Below are positions 7,149 to 16,784 of a DNA stretch of 47,789 nucleotides, piece after piece. The notes below the pieces were generated by a model. The model saw only the letters and a list, made by a program, of their open reading frames with translations. It was not told the DNA's origin and ran no database searches. The translations under genes and the position numbers were made by a program. The stretch comes from Oscillospiraceae bacterium (lineage in GTDB: Bacteria > Bacillota > Clostridia > Oscillospirales > Oscillospiraceae). The stretch covers positions 1 to 47,789 of the forward strand of contig JAISHS010000026.1 of the NCBI GenBank assembly GCA_031262405.1, written 5' to 3'. Position 1 is the first letter of the stretch, and each line of letters opens with the position of its first letter.

Positions 7149-10100
7149 AGCCGGTAAAATCTCTCAAATAGTCAAGATCGGGCTCACGCCACTCGAAGCC
7201 GAGCCGCCGCAAAAGAGCCGTTGTAGCGTCGTTTTTAATCTCTGATGAGACGTCTGTTTTCTTTTCAATGAGCCTCTGCGCGTAAATTCCGCGAAGCTCG
7301 TCCGGAATTTTGTCGGTTTCTGCTAATGTAACAACTCTCAATATATCGAATATTTGTCGAAATGTCAAGATGTTTGGGTTTGTGATATGAAATATACTTT
7401 TATTTAATGTGTCACGCTGAGCTATGAGGCAGATTGCCCGAGCGGTCATATCGGCGAAGCAATAGCCCGAACGCCCGCGAAAATCGGGCAGAGTCCGCGA
7501 CTTTATGAGCAGCTTGAGAAGGGTTAGGTAGGAATTGGTTTCGGCGGTTAGGGCGGGGACGCGGTACTCAAGCGAGGGCGTGACATTGCCGACTCTGAAA
7601 ATGCCGAAGCTGAGATCGTCTTCGCTCAAAACTAAACGTTCTGCCAGCTGCTTTGTGTGCTGATAGACGTTTTCAAAGTCTTCTCCGAGGTCAAAGCTCG
7701 ACTCTGAAATTACGGGGCGGTTGACGGCGCTTGCCGTTGAGATGTGGGCGAGGTAGGCGCCGTGCGCTTTGGCAAGACGGATCATGTGCTCCGTCGCGGT
7801 GAAATTGGCCCTAAAAGAATCCTCGAAGGGAGCGTAGTGTCTGACGTCCGCCGCGCAGTGGTAGATGAGGTCAATTTTTCCTTCGGTTTCCGGCGGTTTT
7901 TCGGAAATGTCGTGGGTGAAAATCTCCAGCCTCGAGAAGTCGAACGCTTCGCCGGGGAAATAGTAGTTTAGAACACCTTTAATCCGCGACGTTTCGCCGC
8001 GAAGGGGCAGGAAGATTCGAGATGAGGTCTCCCTCAGACACTCGCGCAGCAGGTGCGCGCCCAGAAAGCCCGTCGCGCCCGTTATCATGATGTTATCGGC
8101 GCGGCGCGGCTTTGAGAGATCAGCGGTCTCGTATTGGGCGACGCAAGCGGCGTAGGAGGCCTCATCGAAGGCTCCTGCGGCGGAGCTAGCTTTGGCTATT
8201 TCGCTTTTCTCTTCGGCAAGCAGCGCAAGCTTTTCTACGACGGGGTTTTTAAGGACGTCGTTGATGCTGATGTTGAGCCCTCTTAAGGCCAGTACGCCGG
8301 TGAGCGAAAACAGCTTCAGCGAGTGCCCGCCCAGGGCGAAGAAGTCGCCGAATTTATCCACGGAACCGGCTTTGAGGGAGAGCACCTCTTCAAAGGCGGC
8401 GGCGATGAGTTTTTCGGTTTCGGTGAGGGGGGAACTCGCCTGAGCTTTTTGGGGAATTACGAGGGCATTGTAGTCGATTTTTCCGTTGGGAGTGAGCGGC
8501 AGCTTGGGGGTTTTTATGATGCGGTTCGGCACCATAAACGCCGGTAGCTTAGCGCGCAGCTGCTCTAATATCTTTTCTTCGGTCAGTTCGCCGGAAACGA
8601 AGCCCGCGAGGACGCCGTTTTCATAGGTAACTGCCGCCGGGGAGCCGGACACGAAGGAGAGGGCGGCTTCGATTTCGCTCAGCTCCGTGCGAAAGCCGCG
8701 GATTTTGACCTGCCTGTCGGCGCGGCCTATGAATTCTATCGTCCCGTCGGGGTTCCAAGAGGCGATATCGCCGGTTTTATAGATTCTTCCGAAGTCGGGG
8801 TGGGTGATGAAGGCCGAAAGAGTTTCGGCGGGGCGGTTAATGTAGCCGGAGGAGAGCTTGTCGCCGCCGATGTGGAGCTGCCCGCGGACGCCGATGGGAG
8901 CGGGGCGCGAGTTTTTGTCGAGGATATAGAGCTTCGTGCCCCCGACGGGTCTTCCGATGCAGGCAGTGCGCTCGCAGTCCGGCGGCAGGGTGTAAAACGC
9001 GGCGTTTACGCAGGTTTCCGTGGGGCCGTAGAGGTTTATTATCCTAATGCTCTGGGTGAAGGGGCTTCTCGGGGGGATGCTTATTTTGTCCCCGCCCAGA
9101 AAGAGGATTCGCAGGCTGTTTTCGCGCAGGCTTTGGAGAATGTCAAAGGCGGCACTCGCGGGCAGGACGGCGACGGTGATTTTTTTGTCCTCGATAAAGC
9201 GGGCGATTAGCTCCGGCGAAAGCCTGAGAGCTTCGGGGACGATTTTGATTTTCGCGCCGGAGGCAAAGCCCGAAAAGAGAATCCAGACGGAGGGGTCGAA
9301 GGCGAAGTTTATAAAGTGCAGGAGGGTATCTTTTTCCGAAAGGTTAAACTCGCCGAGCGTCCAGTCGATTTGGCTTTGCAGGGCGCTTTTTGAGATGGGA
9401 ACGCCCTTGGGTCTGCCGGTGGTGCCGGAGGTGTAGATGATATAGGCGGTGTCTTCCGGCAGCCTTCGGCGGTCGGGCAGGGGGGTGATTTCGCCGTTTT
9501 TGACGAGCGCCGCCGGGCGGCAGTCGTCCAGAAGCTCACGCTTTCTCTCGTCGGGCAGCGCCGTGTCGAGCGGAAGGATGGCAGCGCCCGAGAGGGAGAC
9601 TCCGGCGTAGGTAAACAGTGCCTCCGGCTGGCGAGAGTGCTCAATGGCGACGAGGTCGCCCGCGCCGATAGCGCGAGCTTTGAGCTCTTGGGCGAGGTTC
9701 AGAGCCTGCGCCGGGCGGAAGCTTTCGAGATAATCGGGCGTTTGCGTTGGGGTCTTGCCGAGGGCGAAGCGGTTTGTCAGGAGGCTGTATTCGCCGGATT
9801 CATAAATGCAGGCTCTGTCCGCGATAGCGTTCTCGAGGGCGCAGCGCAGCCTTTTTTTCAGGACTTCCAAGAGTTCGGGCGAGACGGAAGCTTCGTCGTA
9901 GAGGATGACGCCGCCGGAGGTGATAACGAGAGCATAGTTTTGGCTGTCCGTAAGACCCTCTGTGCGGTCGTCGTCGACGAAAATATAGGGCAGGAGCAGA
10001 TACTGCTCCGGTATGTTGACATGGGAGGTCGTAGCCGCGAGAGCTTCTTGCAGGCGCGTCGCGGCGGCTCCGAAGGAGGAACCGTCGGAATCGAAGGGGA

Positions 10101-13100
10101 CGGGGAAGGTCTGGGCGGCGCAGCCCAAGAGCGCGGCGGAATTTCTAAACGAGGCGACAACCGGTATATAGGTCTTTACGCTGTCGCCGTAGACGGTCAG
10201 GAAGGTTCCGAAGGCAGCCATGATGAAGACGGCGGGCGTGACGGGAACCCTCTGCGCGGCGGCTTTAATCTTCTCATAAAACGCGCCGTCAAAATACCGA
10301 GCCGCACTCATTTTTTCGGCGGCATTTTGGCTCTCGAAGAGCGGTATCGGGACAGCGTCAGCGAGACGCGTGTTGTAGAAATTGAAGTCAGCTTCTCTGC
10401 CGCCGAGGCTTCCGGCGAACTGCGCGTAGGAGTGCGCCGTCTCGGGGAAGGAGCCGGCAATCAGCTCGGAGAGCAGGAGGCTGACGCTGTAGCCGTCGAG
10501 GACGATGTGGTGATAGCGCAGCTCCAGCGCGCCTTCGCACAGGGCGGCATAGACGAGCGTTTCGCCGAGCGGGTCTATGCGCTCGGGAAGGCTCTCGCCC
10601 GCGCCGAGCAGCTTTATATTCGGAGTTTCGGTGATTTCCGCCGTGATGTTTTTGAGGGGGTCGAGGATGAAGCGGCAACGGAGAATATCGTGCAGGGCGG
10701 CGGCTTTTCTTATGCGCTCGGCGACCTCGTCACGGGAGGCGGGGCAGTCGGCGCGCGCCGAAACGGTGTAGACGGAGCTTCCGAATTTCTCGGAGAGATA
10801 GACCATTGCTTTGAGGCTGTCGGGCGGCGTGAAGGCGGAGCGTTGGGAGCTCTCTTCGCGGCGAAGAGTCAGCTTTTCGGAGAGCTGGGCGATGGTTTTT
10901 GACGTGATAATCTCGGCGGGGGAAAGCTCTAGTGAGCGTTCTGCCAGCGCGAAGGAGAGCTTCATCGCGGTTATTGAATTGCCGCCGAGAGCGGTGAAAT
11001 TGTCGCCCCCCGCAGCGTGAAGACCGGCGATTTCAAGGAGCAAGTCGAGCAGGAGCCGACAATTTGGGGAGGCCTCTTCTGCGTCGGAGGCTGCTGCCTT
11101 GGGGCTAAACTCGGCGAGCTTTTTGAAATCGGGCTTTCCGCTCTCATTTAGGGGGATTTCGGGCACGGGGATTACAACCGGCATCATATAGGGCGCTAAC
11201 GCCTCGCGCAGCTTGGAGTCGACGGCAGCAGCATCCTCGCAGACGGCGTAGAGCGCGATATAGGTGCCGCACAGGGCGGCGGCGCTTGCAATGCCGCACA
11301 GACGGCGCGCGGCGGCCTCGATTTCACCCAGCTCGATTCTGTAGCCGTTGAGCTTGATTTGACTGTCGTTGCGTCCGGCAAATTGCAGGACGAAGTCGGT
11401 CTCGCTGGGGACATAACGCATTCTGTCGCCGGTTTTGTACATTCGTCCGCCGCCGAAGGGATTTTCGGAAAATGCGGCGTTTGTCTCGTCGCCGATATAG
11501 CCCAGAGCTACCTGAACCCCGGCGACATAGGCCTCTCCGAAGACCCCAAGGGGGCAGGGGTTCTTTTGGCTGTCCAAGATGTAAAGCTTGTTGTTCGGAA
11601 TCACAGAGCCGATATTGATGTCAGAGTCCGCCGTCAGAAAGCTCTGAGTTACGCAGACGGTGCACTCGGTGGGGCCGTATTCGTTTGAAACGGGCAGGCC
11701 GCAGTCGGTGAAGGGCTTTACCTGCTCGCCGCCGGTTATGATATATCGAAGGGGAGGCTTGGTATTTTGCGCCGCCAGGAGCTTTGTGAAATCGGGCAAG
11801 AGCGACGCCGGAAGATCGAGATGGGTCACCGAAAATTCGCGGCAGAAGTCCGCGATTTTCGGGATGTCAAAGCGCGTTTCATCGTCGAGAATGTGCAGCG
11901 TTCCGCCCGCGAGGAGCGGATTATAGATGCTTCCGAAGGAGCCGTCAAAGGTGAAGCCGTAGATGAGCGCGGTCGAGGTGTCGCTGTCGGTTCTGTAGGT
12001 TCTCGCCGCCCAAGCAAGGTGGTGGGAAAAGGCGCGGTGCGAGACCAGAACGCCCTTGGGCTTGCCGGTGGTGCCGGAGGTTGTGATCGCGTAGGCGGGG
12101 GTGTCTGGCGCGATTTCGGGTAGGGGGGCGGCGGGAGCAGACAGGGGGGCGGTGAAGGCGGCGGCTTCGGCGTAATTATCGCTTGAGATGACAAATGAGG
12201 GGGCGAGGGTTTCGAGAAGCTGAGAGTATTTTTCGCTGGGTGAGTCGGGGCTTTGCGGGATGAAATAGCAGCCCGCCTTCATCACTCCGAGCTCGGCGAT
12301 TACGAAGTCCGCGCTTCGGGGGAGCCTTATTATGACGCCGCCGCTGATTTTTTGGTTTATCAGGAATTGTGCGATATTGTCGGAGAGACTGTCCGCTTGC
12401 GCGTAGGTGAGGGCTCCGCGATTGTCCGTTATCGCGGTTCTATTCGGGTGCTTTGCCGCGATTTTACGGAATTTTTCCGTGATGGGAAGGTTGCTTTGAG
12501 CATAAAGCTGCGCGTCGAGGTTGTCGCCGAAGATGAAGGCTTTTTCGCGATCTGTCAAGAAGTCGAGGCTGCAGACGGGGGCGGTTGCATCTGAAATTAC
12601 AAGGGAAAGCAGCTTCAAAAAGTGGCCGCGGATTAAGCTAGCGGCGAAGTCGGAAAAGGCGAAGGTATTGTATTCAAAGCGGCAGGAGATTTCCTCACCC
12701 AAGACGATAACAAAGTCAAGGTCGGTGACGAGTCTGGCGTTTGAGCCCAGGAGCGTGAAGCTTTCGTTCTGTGAAAAGTCGGAAAACTCAACGGAGATAA
12801 GGCTTCTGAGCCTACCCGTGGGCGGGGTGTAGCCGTCTCTTATTTTCTCCGCCGCGCGGTCGGAGAAGGACTTGATAAAGTCACAAAAGCGCAGGTTTTC
12901 TGTAAGCTCTATTTCGAGAGGGAGGGTGGAAACCAGCATTCCCGCGATCTTCGCAACGCCCGGAACGGGGGCAAAGCGACCGGAATCAACCGCCGCGATA
13001 GCGGCGCTGCCCCCGGCGTAGCGCGCGCATAAAAGCCCCCAGACGCCCTCGATAAAGCGGCCGACAGAGACGGAGAGCTCTTTTGCGGCGGCTTTGATTT

Positions 13101-13698
13101 GCGCGGTGTTGTCAAGTTTAAAGCGCAGTTCACTCCGCTCGTATTGCGCGGTTTCGGTTTGGAAGGGAAGAGAGGCTTGTTCAAATTGAGCGGGAAGCGG
13201 CGAGTGTTCGTTATGCGCGGCGATGTCTTGGGGAGTAAGCTTTGAATTGAGCCGTTTGACGTAGTAGCGGAAGGGGGGCGCGGTCAGCTCCGGCGCTTTT
13301 TCGGAGAGCAGCTCGCGCAGGAGCAGCGTCACGCTCCAGCCGTCGAGCAGGATGTGGGAGAAAACTAAGAGCAGCTCGTCTTTGCAGACGAATAATTTGA
13401 TGAGTATTTCGTCGCCCAGGGGGTCGATAAAAAACGGCGCGGCGGGGAGAGAGCCAACTTCGATAAGCCGGGCGCAGGGCGCGTCTGAAACGCGCAGCAT
13501 GGGCTTGCCTTCGGAGTTTACGGGGCGGGTGCGCAGGATTTCATGGCGCGACAAAAGCAGCTCAAAACGCTCAGCGAGCGTTTTGAACGAGACATTTTTG
13601 ATGCGGTAATGCGCCGCCGTGACGTATTTTGCGTTGTCGGAGACTGCGGCGGCGAACATCATTTCCTGCATCGGCGTTAGGGGTATAAAATGTGTCAT
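7141..13698 (-). CDS. NRPS-2: C-A-PCP-C-A-PCP-reductase, 2185 aa
   Basis: Bimodular non-ribosomal peptide synthetase with reductive release. Domains: C (1-395; SHILLDG with catalytic His115 and Asp119), A (400-865; TTSGTTGKPKG, Asp585, NEYGPTE, Lys855), PCP (870-945; LGGNS, carrier Ser908), C (955-1295; HHIVLDG 1063-1069), A (1300-1745; YTSGTTGRPKG, Asp1468, NLYGPTE, Lys1740), PCP (1755-1830; LGGHS, Ser1793) and a thioester reductase (1865-2185). The reductase has GATGFLG (1874-1880), STAS (1987-1990) and YQHTK with Tyr2012/Lys2016. The first C domain lacks the first His of HHxxxDG but keeps the catalytic one. The second A domain has an unusually short N-terminal part. The reductase should release the chain as an aldehyde (or alcohol) with NAD(P)H. 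The start ATG overlaps the NRPS-1 stop (ATGA) and follows GGGAGG. Confidence 0.93.
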   Translation of the reverse strand: MTHFIPLTPMQEMMFAAAVSDNAKYVTAAHYRIKNVSFKTLAERFELLLSRHEILRTRPVNSEGKPMLRVSDAPCARLIEVGSLPAAPFFIDPLGDEILIKLFVCKDELLLVFSHILLDGWSVTLLLRELLSEKAPELTAPPFRYYVKRLNSKLTPQDIAAHNEHSPLPAQFEQASLPFQTETAQYERSELRFKLDNTAQIKAAAKELSVSVGRFIEGVWGLLCARYAGGSAAIAAVDSGRFAPVPGVAKIAGMLVSTLPLEIELTENLRFCDFIKSFSDRAAEKIRDGYTPPTGRLRSLISVEFSDFSQNESFTLLGSNARLVTDLDFVIVLGEEISCRFEYNTFAFSDFAASLIRGHFLKLLSLVISDATAPVCSLDFLTDREKAFIFGDNLDAQLYAQSNLPITEKFRKIAAKHPNRTAITDNRGALTYAQADSLSDNIAQFLINQKISGGVIIRLPRSADFVIAELGVMKAGCYFIPQSPDSPSEKYSQLLETLAPSFVISSDNYAEAAAFTAPLSAPAAPLPEIAPDTPAYAITTSGTTGKPKGVLVSHRAFSHHLAWAARTYRTDSDTSTALIYGFTFDGSFGSIYNPLLAGGTLHILDDETRFDIPKIADFCREFSVTHLDLPASLLPDFTKLLAAQNTKPPLRYIITGGEQVKPFTDCGLPVSNEYGPTECTVCVTQSFLTADSDINIGSVIPNNKLYILDSQKNPCPLGVFGEAYVAGVQVALGYIGDETNAAFSENPFGGGRMYKTGDRMRYVPSETDFVLQFAGRNDSQIKLNGYRIELGEIEAAARRLCGIASAAALCGTYIALYAVCEDAAAVDSKLREALAPYMMPVVIPVPEIPLNESGKPDFKKLAEFSPKAAASDAEEASPNCRLLLDLLLEIAGLHAAGGDNFTALGGNSITAMKLSFALAERSLELSPAEIITSKTIAQLSEKLTLRREESSQRSAFTPPDSLKAMVYLSEKFGSSVYTVSARADCPASRDEVAERIRKAAALHDILRCRFILDPLKNITAEITETPNIKLLGAGESLPERIDPLGETLVYAALCEGALELRYHHIVLDGYSVSLLLSELIAGSFPETAHSYAQFAGSLGGREADFNFYNTRLADAVPIPLFESQNAAEKMSAARYFDGAFYEKIKAAAQRVPVTPAVFIMAAFGTFLTVYGDSVKTYIPVVASFRNSAALLGCAAQTFPVPFDSDGSSFGAAATRLQEALAATTSHVNIPEQYLLLPYIFVDDDRTEGLTDSQNYALVITSGGVILYDEASVSPELLEVLKKRLRCALENAIADRACIYESGEYSLLTNRFALGKTPTQTPDYLESFRPAQALNLAQELKARAIGAGDLVAIEHSRQPEALFTYAGVSLSGAAILPLDTALPDERKRELLDDCRPAALVKNGEITPLPDRRRLPEDTAYIIYTSGTTGRPKGVPISKSALQSQIDWTLGEFNLSEKDTLLHFINFAFDPSVWILFSGFASGAKIKIVPEALRLSPELIARFIEDKKITVAVLPASAAFDILQSLRENSLRILFLGGDKISIPPRSPFTQSIRIINLYGPTETCVNAAFYTLPPDCERTACIGRPVGGTKLYILDKNSRPAPIGVRGQLHIGGDKLSSGYINRPAETLSAFITHPDFGRIYKTGDIASWNPDGTIEFIGRADRQVKIRGFRTELSEIEAALSFVSGSPAAVTYENGVLAGFVSGELTEEKILEQLRAKLPAFMVPNRIIKTPKLPLTPNGKIDYNALVIPQKAQASSPLTETEKLIAAAFEEVLSLKAGSVDKFGDFFALGGHSLKLFSLTGVLALRGLNISINDVLKNPVVEKLALLAEEKSEIAKASSAAGAFDEASYAACVAQYETADLSKPRRADNIMITGATGFLGAHLLRECLRETSSRIFLPLRGETSRIKGVLNYYFPGEAFDFSRLEIFTHDISEKPPETEGKIDLIYHCAADVRHYAPFEDSFRANFTATEHMIRLAKAHGAYLAHISTASAVNRPVISESSFDLGEDFENVYQHTKQLAERLVLSEDDLSFGIFRVGNVTPSLEYRVPALTAETNSYLTLLKLLIKSRTLPDFRGRSGYCFADMTARAICLIAQRDTLNKSIFHITNPNILTFRQIFDILRVVTLAETDKIPDELRGIYAQRLIEKKTDVSSEIKNDATTALLRRLGFEWREPDLDYLRDFTGYE

Positions 13699-16600
13699 TG
13701 CGCCTCCCAGTCTATTTCATCGGCAGCAATTATGAGCTTTGAGATTTCGCCGAAATTTTGAACGCGTAAAATGTCGGCGGCGGAGATATAAAAACCGCGA
13801 AGCAGCAGAGCCTCTTCAATTTGAATCGCCATGAGAGAGGTTCCCCCGAGCTCATAGAAGCTCCCCGACGTTGTTCCGAAAAACTCCGCCAGAACCTCGG
13901 CAAATTCGGGGTGAAGCGGCGGGGCATCCGCTGCTTCGGCAGCCGCCTTCGCCGGTATGATTAGCTCTCTCACGCTCTCGCGCAGGAGGATTGCCCGAAA
14001 GGCCGCCGACCAGCTTTCGATGGTCTCAGATTTGTACGAATCATAGGTAAACACCGCCGAGACGCCGCCGGAAAGCTCCTCGCGCAGGTCGATAACGAGC
14101 TTTGCCGCCGGGGCGGGATAGCCGCCGCGAATGAGGCGCGGGTGCAATCCGCTGGCGTCTTTGAGCTTTTGCGGCAGGGGGAGGTAATTGACCATCACGT
14201 CATAGCGCGCGCCGAAGCGCTCGTTCATAAGCTCGAAGGGATAGGAGCGGTGCGCGGCGGCATTTTGGAATTTTTCGTTTACCGCGCGGACTAAGTCCGC
14301 TGCCTGAGTATCGACCGCCAACGGCAGGGTGCGCACGAGCATGCCCACGGTTCTTATGGTCTCCGGCAAGTCCCGCCCCGAGACAGGGACACCGACACAG
14401 GCAAAATCGCTTTGAGTGAGAAGCGCGGTGAGCTTTGCCGCCGCAGCCGTGAAGAGGATGAAGAGCGTGACGTTTGAATCGGCGGCATATTTTTTGAGGG
14501 CTTCGGTTTCGTCGACCGTAAAGCTAACTATGTGCTCTTTTGTAGCGGCAGAGTCGAGCTCAATGGGTAGGGCGGGGAAGGTGCGCCCAGCAAGCTCATG
14601 CTGCCAATACGCTGAGTCCTCGGCAAAATCCTGCGACGCCTCATAAAGCTCCAGCTCGTGAAGAGCTGCCGCGTCCTCGGTCGGCTCGCCTAAGTAAAGC
14701 GCCCAGAAATCCTCTGCCAGAACGCGCATAGCCGCGGCGTCCGCTATGATGTGGTGCGCCGTGAAGATGAGCGAGCTTTCGAGGAGCGCCGCCGCGAAGA
14801 GGGGACCTTTTTTGAGGTCGAAGAGCGAGACCTCCTTGTCCGAGAGGCTGATTTTTTCGTCTGAGAAATAGCGGAAGGGCACTCCGTCTGTCTCCGTGTA
14901 GTATGAGCACAGCGCGGGGTGTTTTTGGGTGAGCGCAGCCAGCGCGGCTTGGGCTTTTGCGCGGAGAAAGACGCCGTCAAAATCGCAGCGCAGGCGCAGG
15001 GTGTAGCGTCCCTTGTCCTGCCCCGAGCGCCACAGCAGCCACATCTGGCGCTCCGGCGCGGTCAAGGGATAGGGCGTGTTGAGCTTCGGCGCGGTGCGAG
15101 CAATGACAGCTTCTTTTTCCGCGCGCAGCAGCGCGATGGCGCGGGGGGTCTGCGCCGCGAAGAGGTCGGAATAGCGCAGCTCCAGCCCGGTGCTTTTGAT
15201 GAGCTCCGTCTGGAGGCGCATGAGAGCGAGCGAGGAGCCGCCGAGCCTTATGAAGCCGTCGTCAGAGCCGACGCTGCCGCTTGGCAGATCTAAGATTTTC
15301 TCAAAGGCGGCGGCAATGAGCGCCTCTTTTTCGGAGGAAAGCTCCGCCGACTTTTGGTTCGATTCGGGCATTTTGAGCTTTGTGCGGTCAATTTTGCCGT
15401 TGGCGTTTTTGGGGAGAGAAACGAGCCTGATGAAGTAGGAGGGGATTGCGTTTGGGGGAAGCTTGCCCTCGAGCAGCAGTTCTAAGGCGTCCGGCTCGAC
15501 TTGGCCGCTATAGAAGCAGGTCAGGTATGCCGACTTATCCGCACGATAAAAGGGTACAACTGCCGCCTCGGCTACGCCGGAGGTCTCGCGGATGACGCGC
15601 TCGGATTCCAGGGGATTTGTCTTGATGTTGCCTATTTTTATAATCCAGTCGCGCCTGCCCTTGTAGAGCAGGTTGCCGTCGGAAGCCAGCTGCGCGAGAT
15701 CGCCGGAAAGGTACATTTTTTCGTATTCGGGACGGCCTTTGGCGTTCGGATTGGGTATGAGAGCCTTAGCTGTCAGCTCGCTTCGCCCTGCGTAGCCCGC
15801 GAAGAGGCAGGGGCCGGACACGCACATTTCACCGTCAATCAGATAGATTTCCGTATCGCCGAAGGCCTTGCCGATGGGGACGTCGCCGCTCATCGCGCGA
15901 TTTATCGGGTAAAAGGTAACGCTGCCGGAATTTTCCGCCATGCCGAGGCTGTAGAGAATCTCGTAGCCTCGGGGCTGTCCGCAGGAGCCCAGCCTTCCCC
16001 CCGCGACGCGGAGAAAGCGCAGGGCGCCGCCGGAGTAGATTGAGGTGAAAAGCTCGGCAACGTCGGAGGGCAGGAAGATATAGGACAGGTTGTTTTCGTC
16101 GATGAATTGCGAAAGCAGACCCATGTCGAGCCGCGTGTTCTGCTCGGCGATATGGAGCGTGAAGCCGTTAGCGAGAGGGTACCAGAGCTCCCAGAAGGAG
16201 GCTATGAAGCCGAATTCGGCGTAGGAGCCGGTGTGGGTTTTTTCTGGCAGCTTCATATATCCCGTCTGCCATTTGACGGTTTCGCACAGTGCGCGGTAGG
16301 TGAGCAGCGCGCCCTTGGGTCTGCCCGTAGAGCCGCTGGTGAAGACGGCGCAGACGGGCGCGGAGGGCTCTCGCGGTACAGGGGTGAAGGACGCGGGCGC
16401 GGGGGGGTACGCCGAGAAGTCGATATCGTCGCCGACTATCAGCTGCGCGCCGAGGTCTCGCTTAGCGCAGTCCAGGGTTTCTTGAGGGGTGTTGCTGCCC
16501 AAAAAAGCAAAAACACCGCCCGAGAAGATTGCGCCGAGAGCCGCTGTGACGGCGTTGGCGCTTCGGGCGGTTTTTATGATGACACTGCCAAGCTTTTTTT

Positions 16601-16727
16601 CAAGCAGGTAAGCGGCAAAGCCAGAGGCGTCGGCATAGAGCTTTTCGTAGCTGATTTCAGCCGCGCCGAATACAATCGCCGTCTCTTTTGAAGCGGAGTA
16701 TTTTATTATCTCATCTATGTAATCCAT
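13695..16727 (-). CDS. NRPS-1: A-PCP-C-PCP, loading protein of the assembly line, 1010 aa
   Basis: Initiating synthetase. Domains: A (1-450; A3 TSGSTGRPKG 130-139, A7 YLSGDLA, A8 GRRDWIIKIGNIKTNPLE 357-374, A10 Lys445), PCP (455-535; LGGSS, Ser499), C (550-915; HHIIADA 658-664, YWQHEL, VGMLVRTLPL) and a second PCP (935-1000; LGGTS, Ser964). The second module has no A domain. The first A domain is divergent: Ile175 replaces the conserved Asp (FGFIASFWE in place of FDxSVWE), A5 reads YSLGMAE in place of NxYGPTE, and A8 lacks the usual GxRIExGEIE. An acid without an alpha-amino group is therefore a plausible starter. It should load the starter, condense it onto the unit on Ser964, and pass the dimer to NRPS-2. 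The ATG follows a consensus promoter by only 7 nt with no ribosome binding site, so a leaderless message is likely. Confidence 0.92.
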   Translation of the reverse strand: MDYIDEIIKYSASKETAIVFGAAEISYEKLYADASGFAAYLLEKKLGSVIIKTARSANAVTAALGAIFSGGVFAFLGSNTPQETLDCAKRDLGAQLIVGDDIDFSAYPPAPASFTPVPREPSAPVCAVFTSGSTGRPKGALLTYRALCETVKWQTGYMKLPEKTHTGSYAEFGFIASFWELWYPLANGFTLHIAEQNTRLDMGLLSQFIDENNLSYIFLPSDVAELFTSIYSGGALRFLRVAGGRLGSCGQPRGYEILYSLGMAENSGSVTFYPINRAMSGDVPIGKAFGDTEIYLIDGEMCVSGPCLFAGYAGRSELTAKALIPNPNAKGRPEYEKMYLSGDLAQLASDGNLLYKGRRDWIIKIGNIKTNPLESERVIRETSGVAEAAVVPFYRADKSAYLTCFYSGQVEPDALELLLEGKLPPNAIPSYFIRLVSLPKNANGKIDRTKLKMPESNQKSAELSSEKEALIAAAFEKILDLPSGSVGSDDGFIRLGGSSLALMRLQTELIKSTGLELRYSDLFAAQTPRAIALLRAEKEAVIARTAPKLNTPYPLTAPERQMWLLWRSGQDKGRYTLRLRCDFDGVFLRAKAQAALAALTQKHPALCSYYTETDGVPFRYFSDEKISLSDKEVSLFDLKKGPLFAAALLESSLIFTAHHIIADAAAMRVLAEDFWALYLGEPTEDAAALHELELYEASQDFAEDSAYWQHELAGRTFPALPIELDSAATKEHIVSFTVDETEALKKYAADSNVTLFILFTAAAAKLTALLTQSDFACVGVPVSGRDLPETIRTVGMLVRTLPLAVDTQAADLVRAVNEKFQNAAAHRSYPFELMNERFGARYDVMVNYLPLPQKLKDASGLHPRLIRGGYPAPAAKLVIDLREELSGGVSAVFTYDSYKSETIESWSAAFRAILLRESVRELIIPAKAAAEAADAPPLHPEFAEVLAEFFGTTSGSFYELGGTSLMAIQIEEALLLRGFYISAADILRVQNFGEISKLIIAADEIDWEAQ

Positions 16728-16734
16728 GGTGATA

Positions 16735-16763
16735 ATTATAATATGGTAAAAAGTCTATGTCAA
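16735..16763 (-). promoter_or_regulatory. consensus promoter of the NRPS operon
   Basis: On the minus strand, a perfect TTGACA (16758-16763) and a perfect TATAAT (16735-16740) are exactly 17 nt apart. Only 7 nt separate the -10 box from the NRPS-1 ATG, so the predicted first transcribed base is at or next to the A of the start codon. There is no Shine-Dalgarno sequence. The dUTPase promoter diverges from the other side about 20 nt away. Confidence 0.85.
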
Positions 16764-16784
16764 GACAGGGTAATTTTTTGAAGC

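Noticed and set aside
9637-10902. 421-codon open frame on the plus strand inside the NRPS-2 gene
   Set aside because: It is the mirror of the NRPS-2 reading frame, rich in Gly, Glu and Arg, with no ribosome binding site or recognisable domain; the opposite strand has a full domain series.
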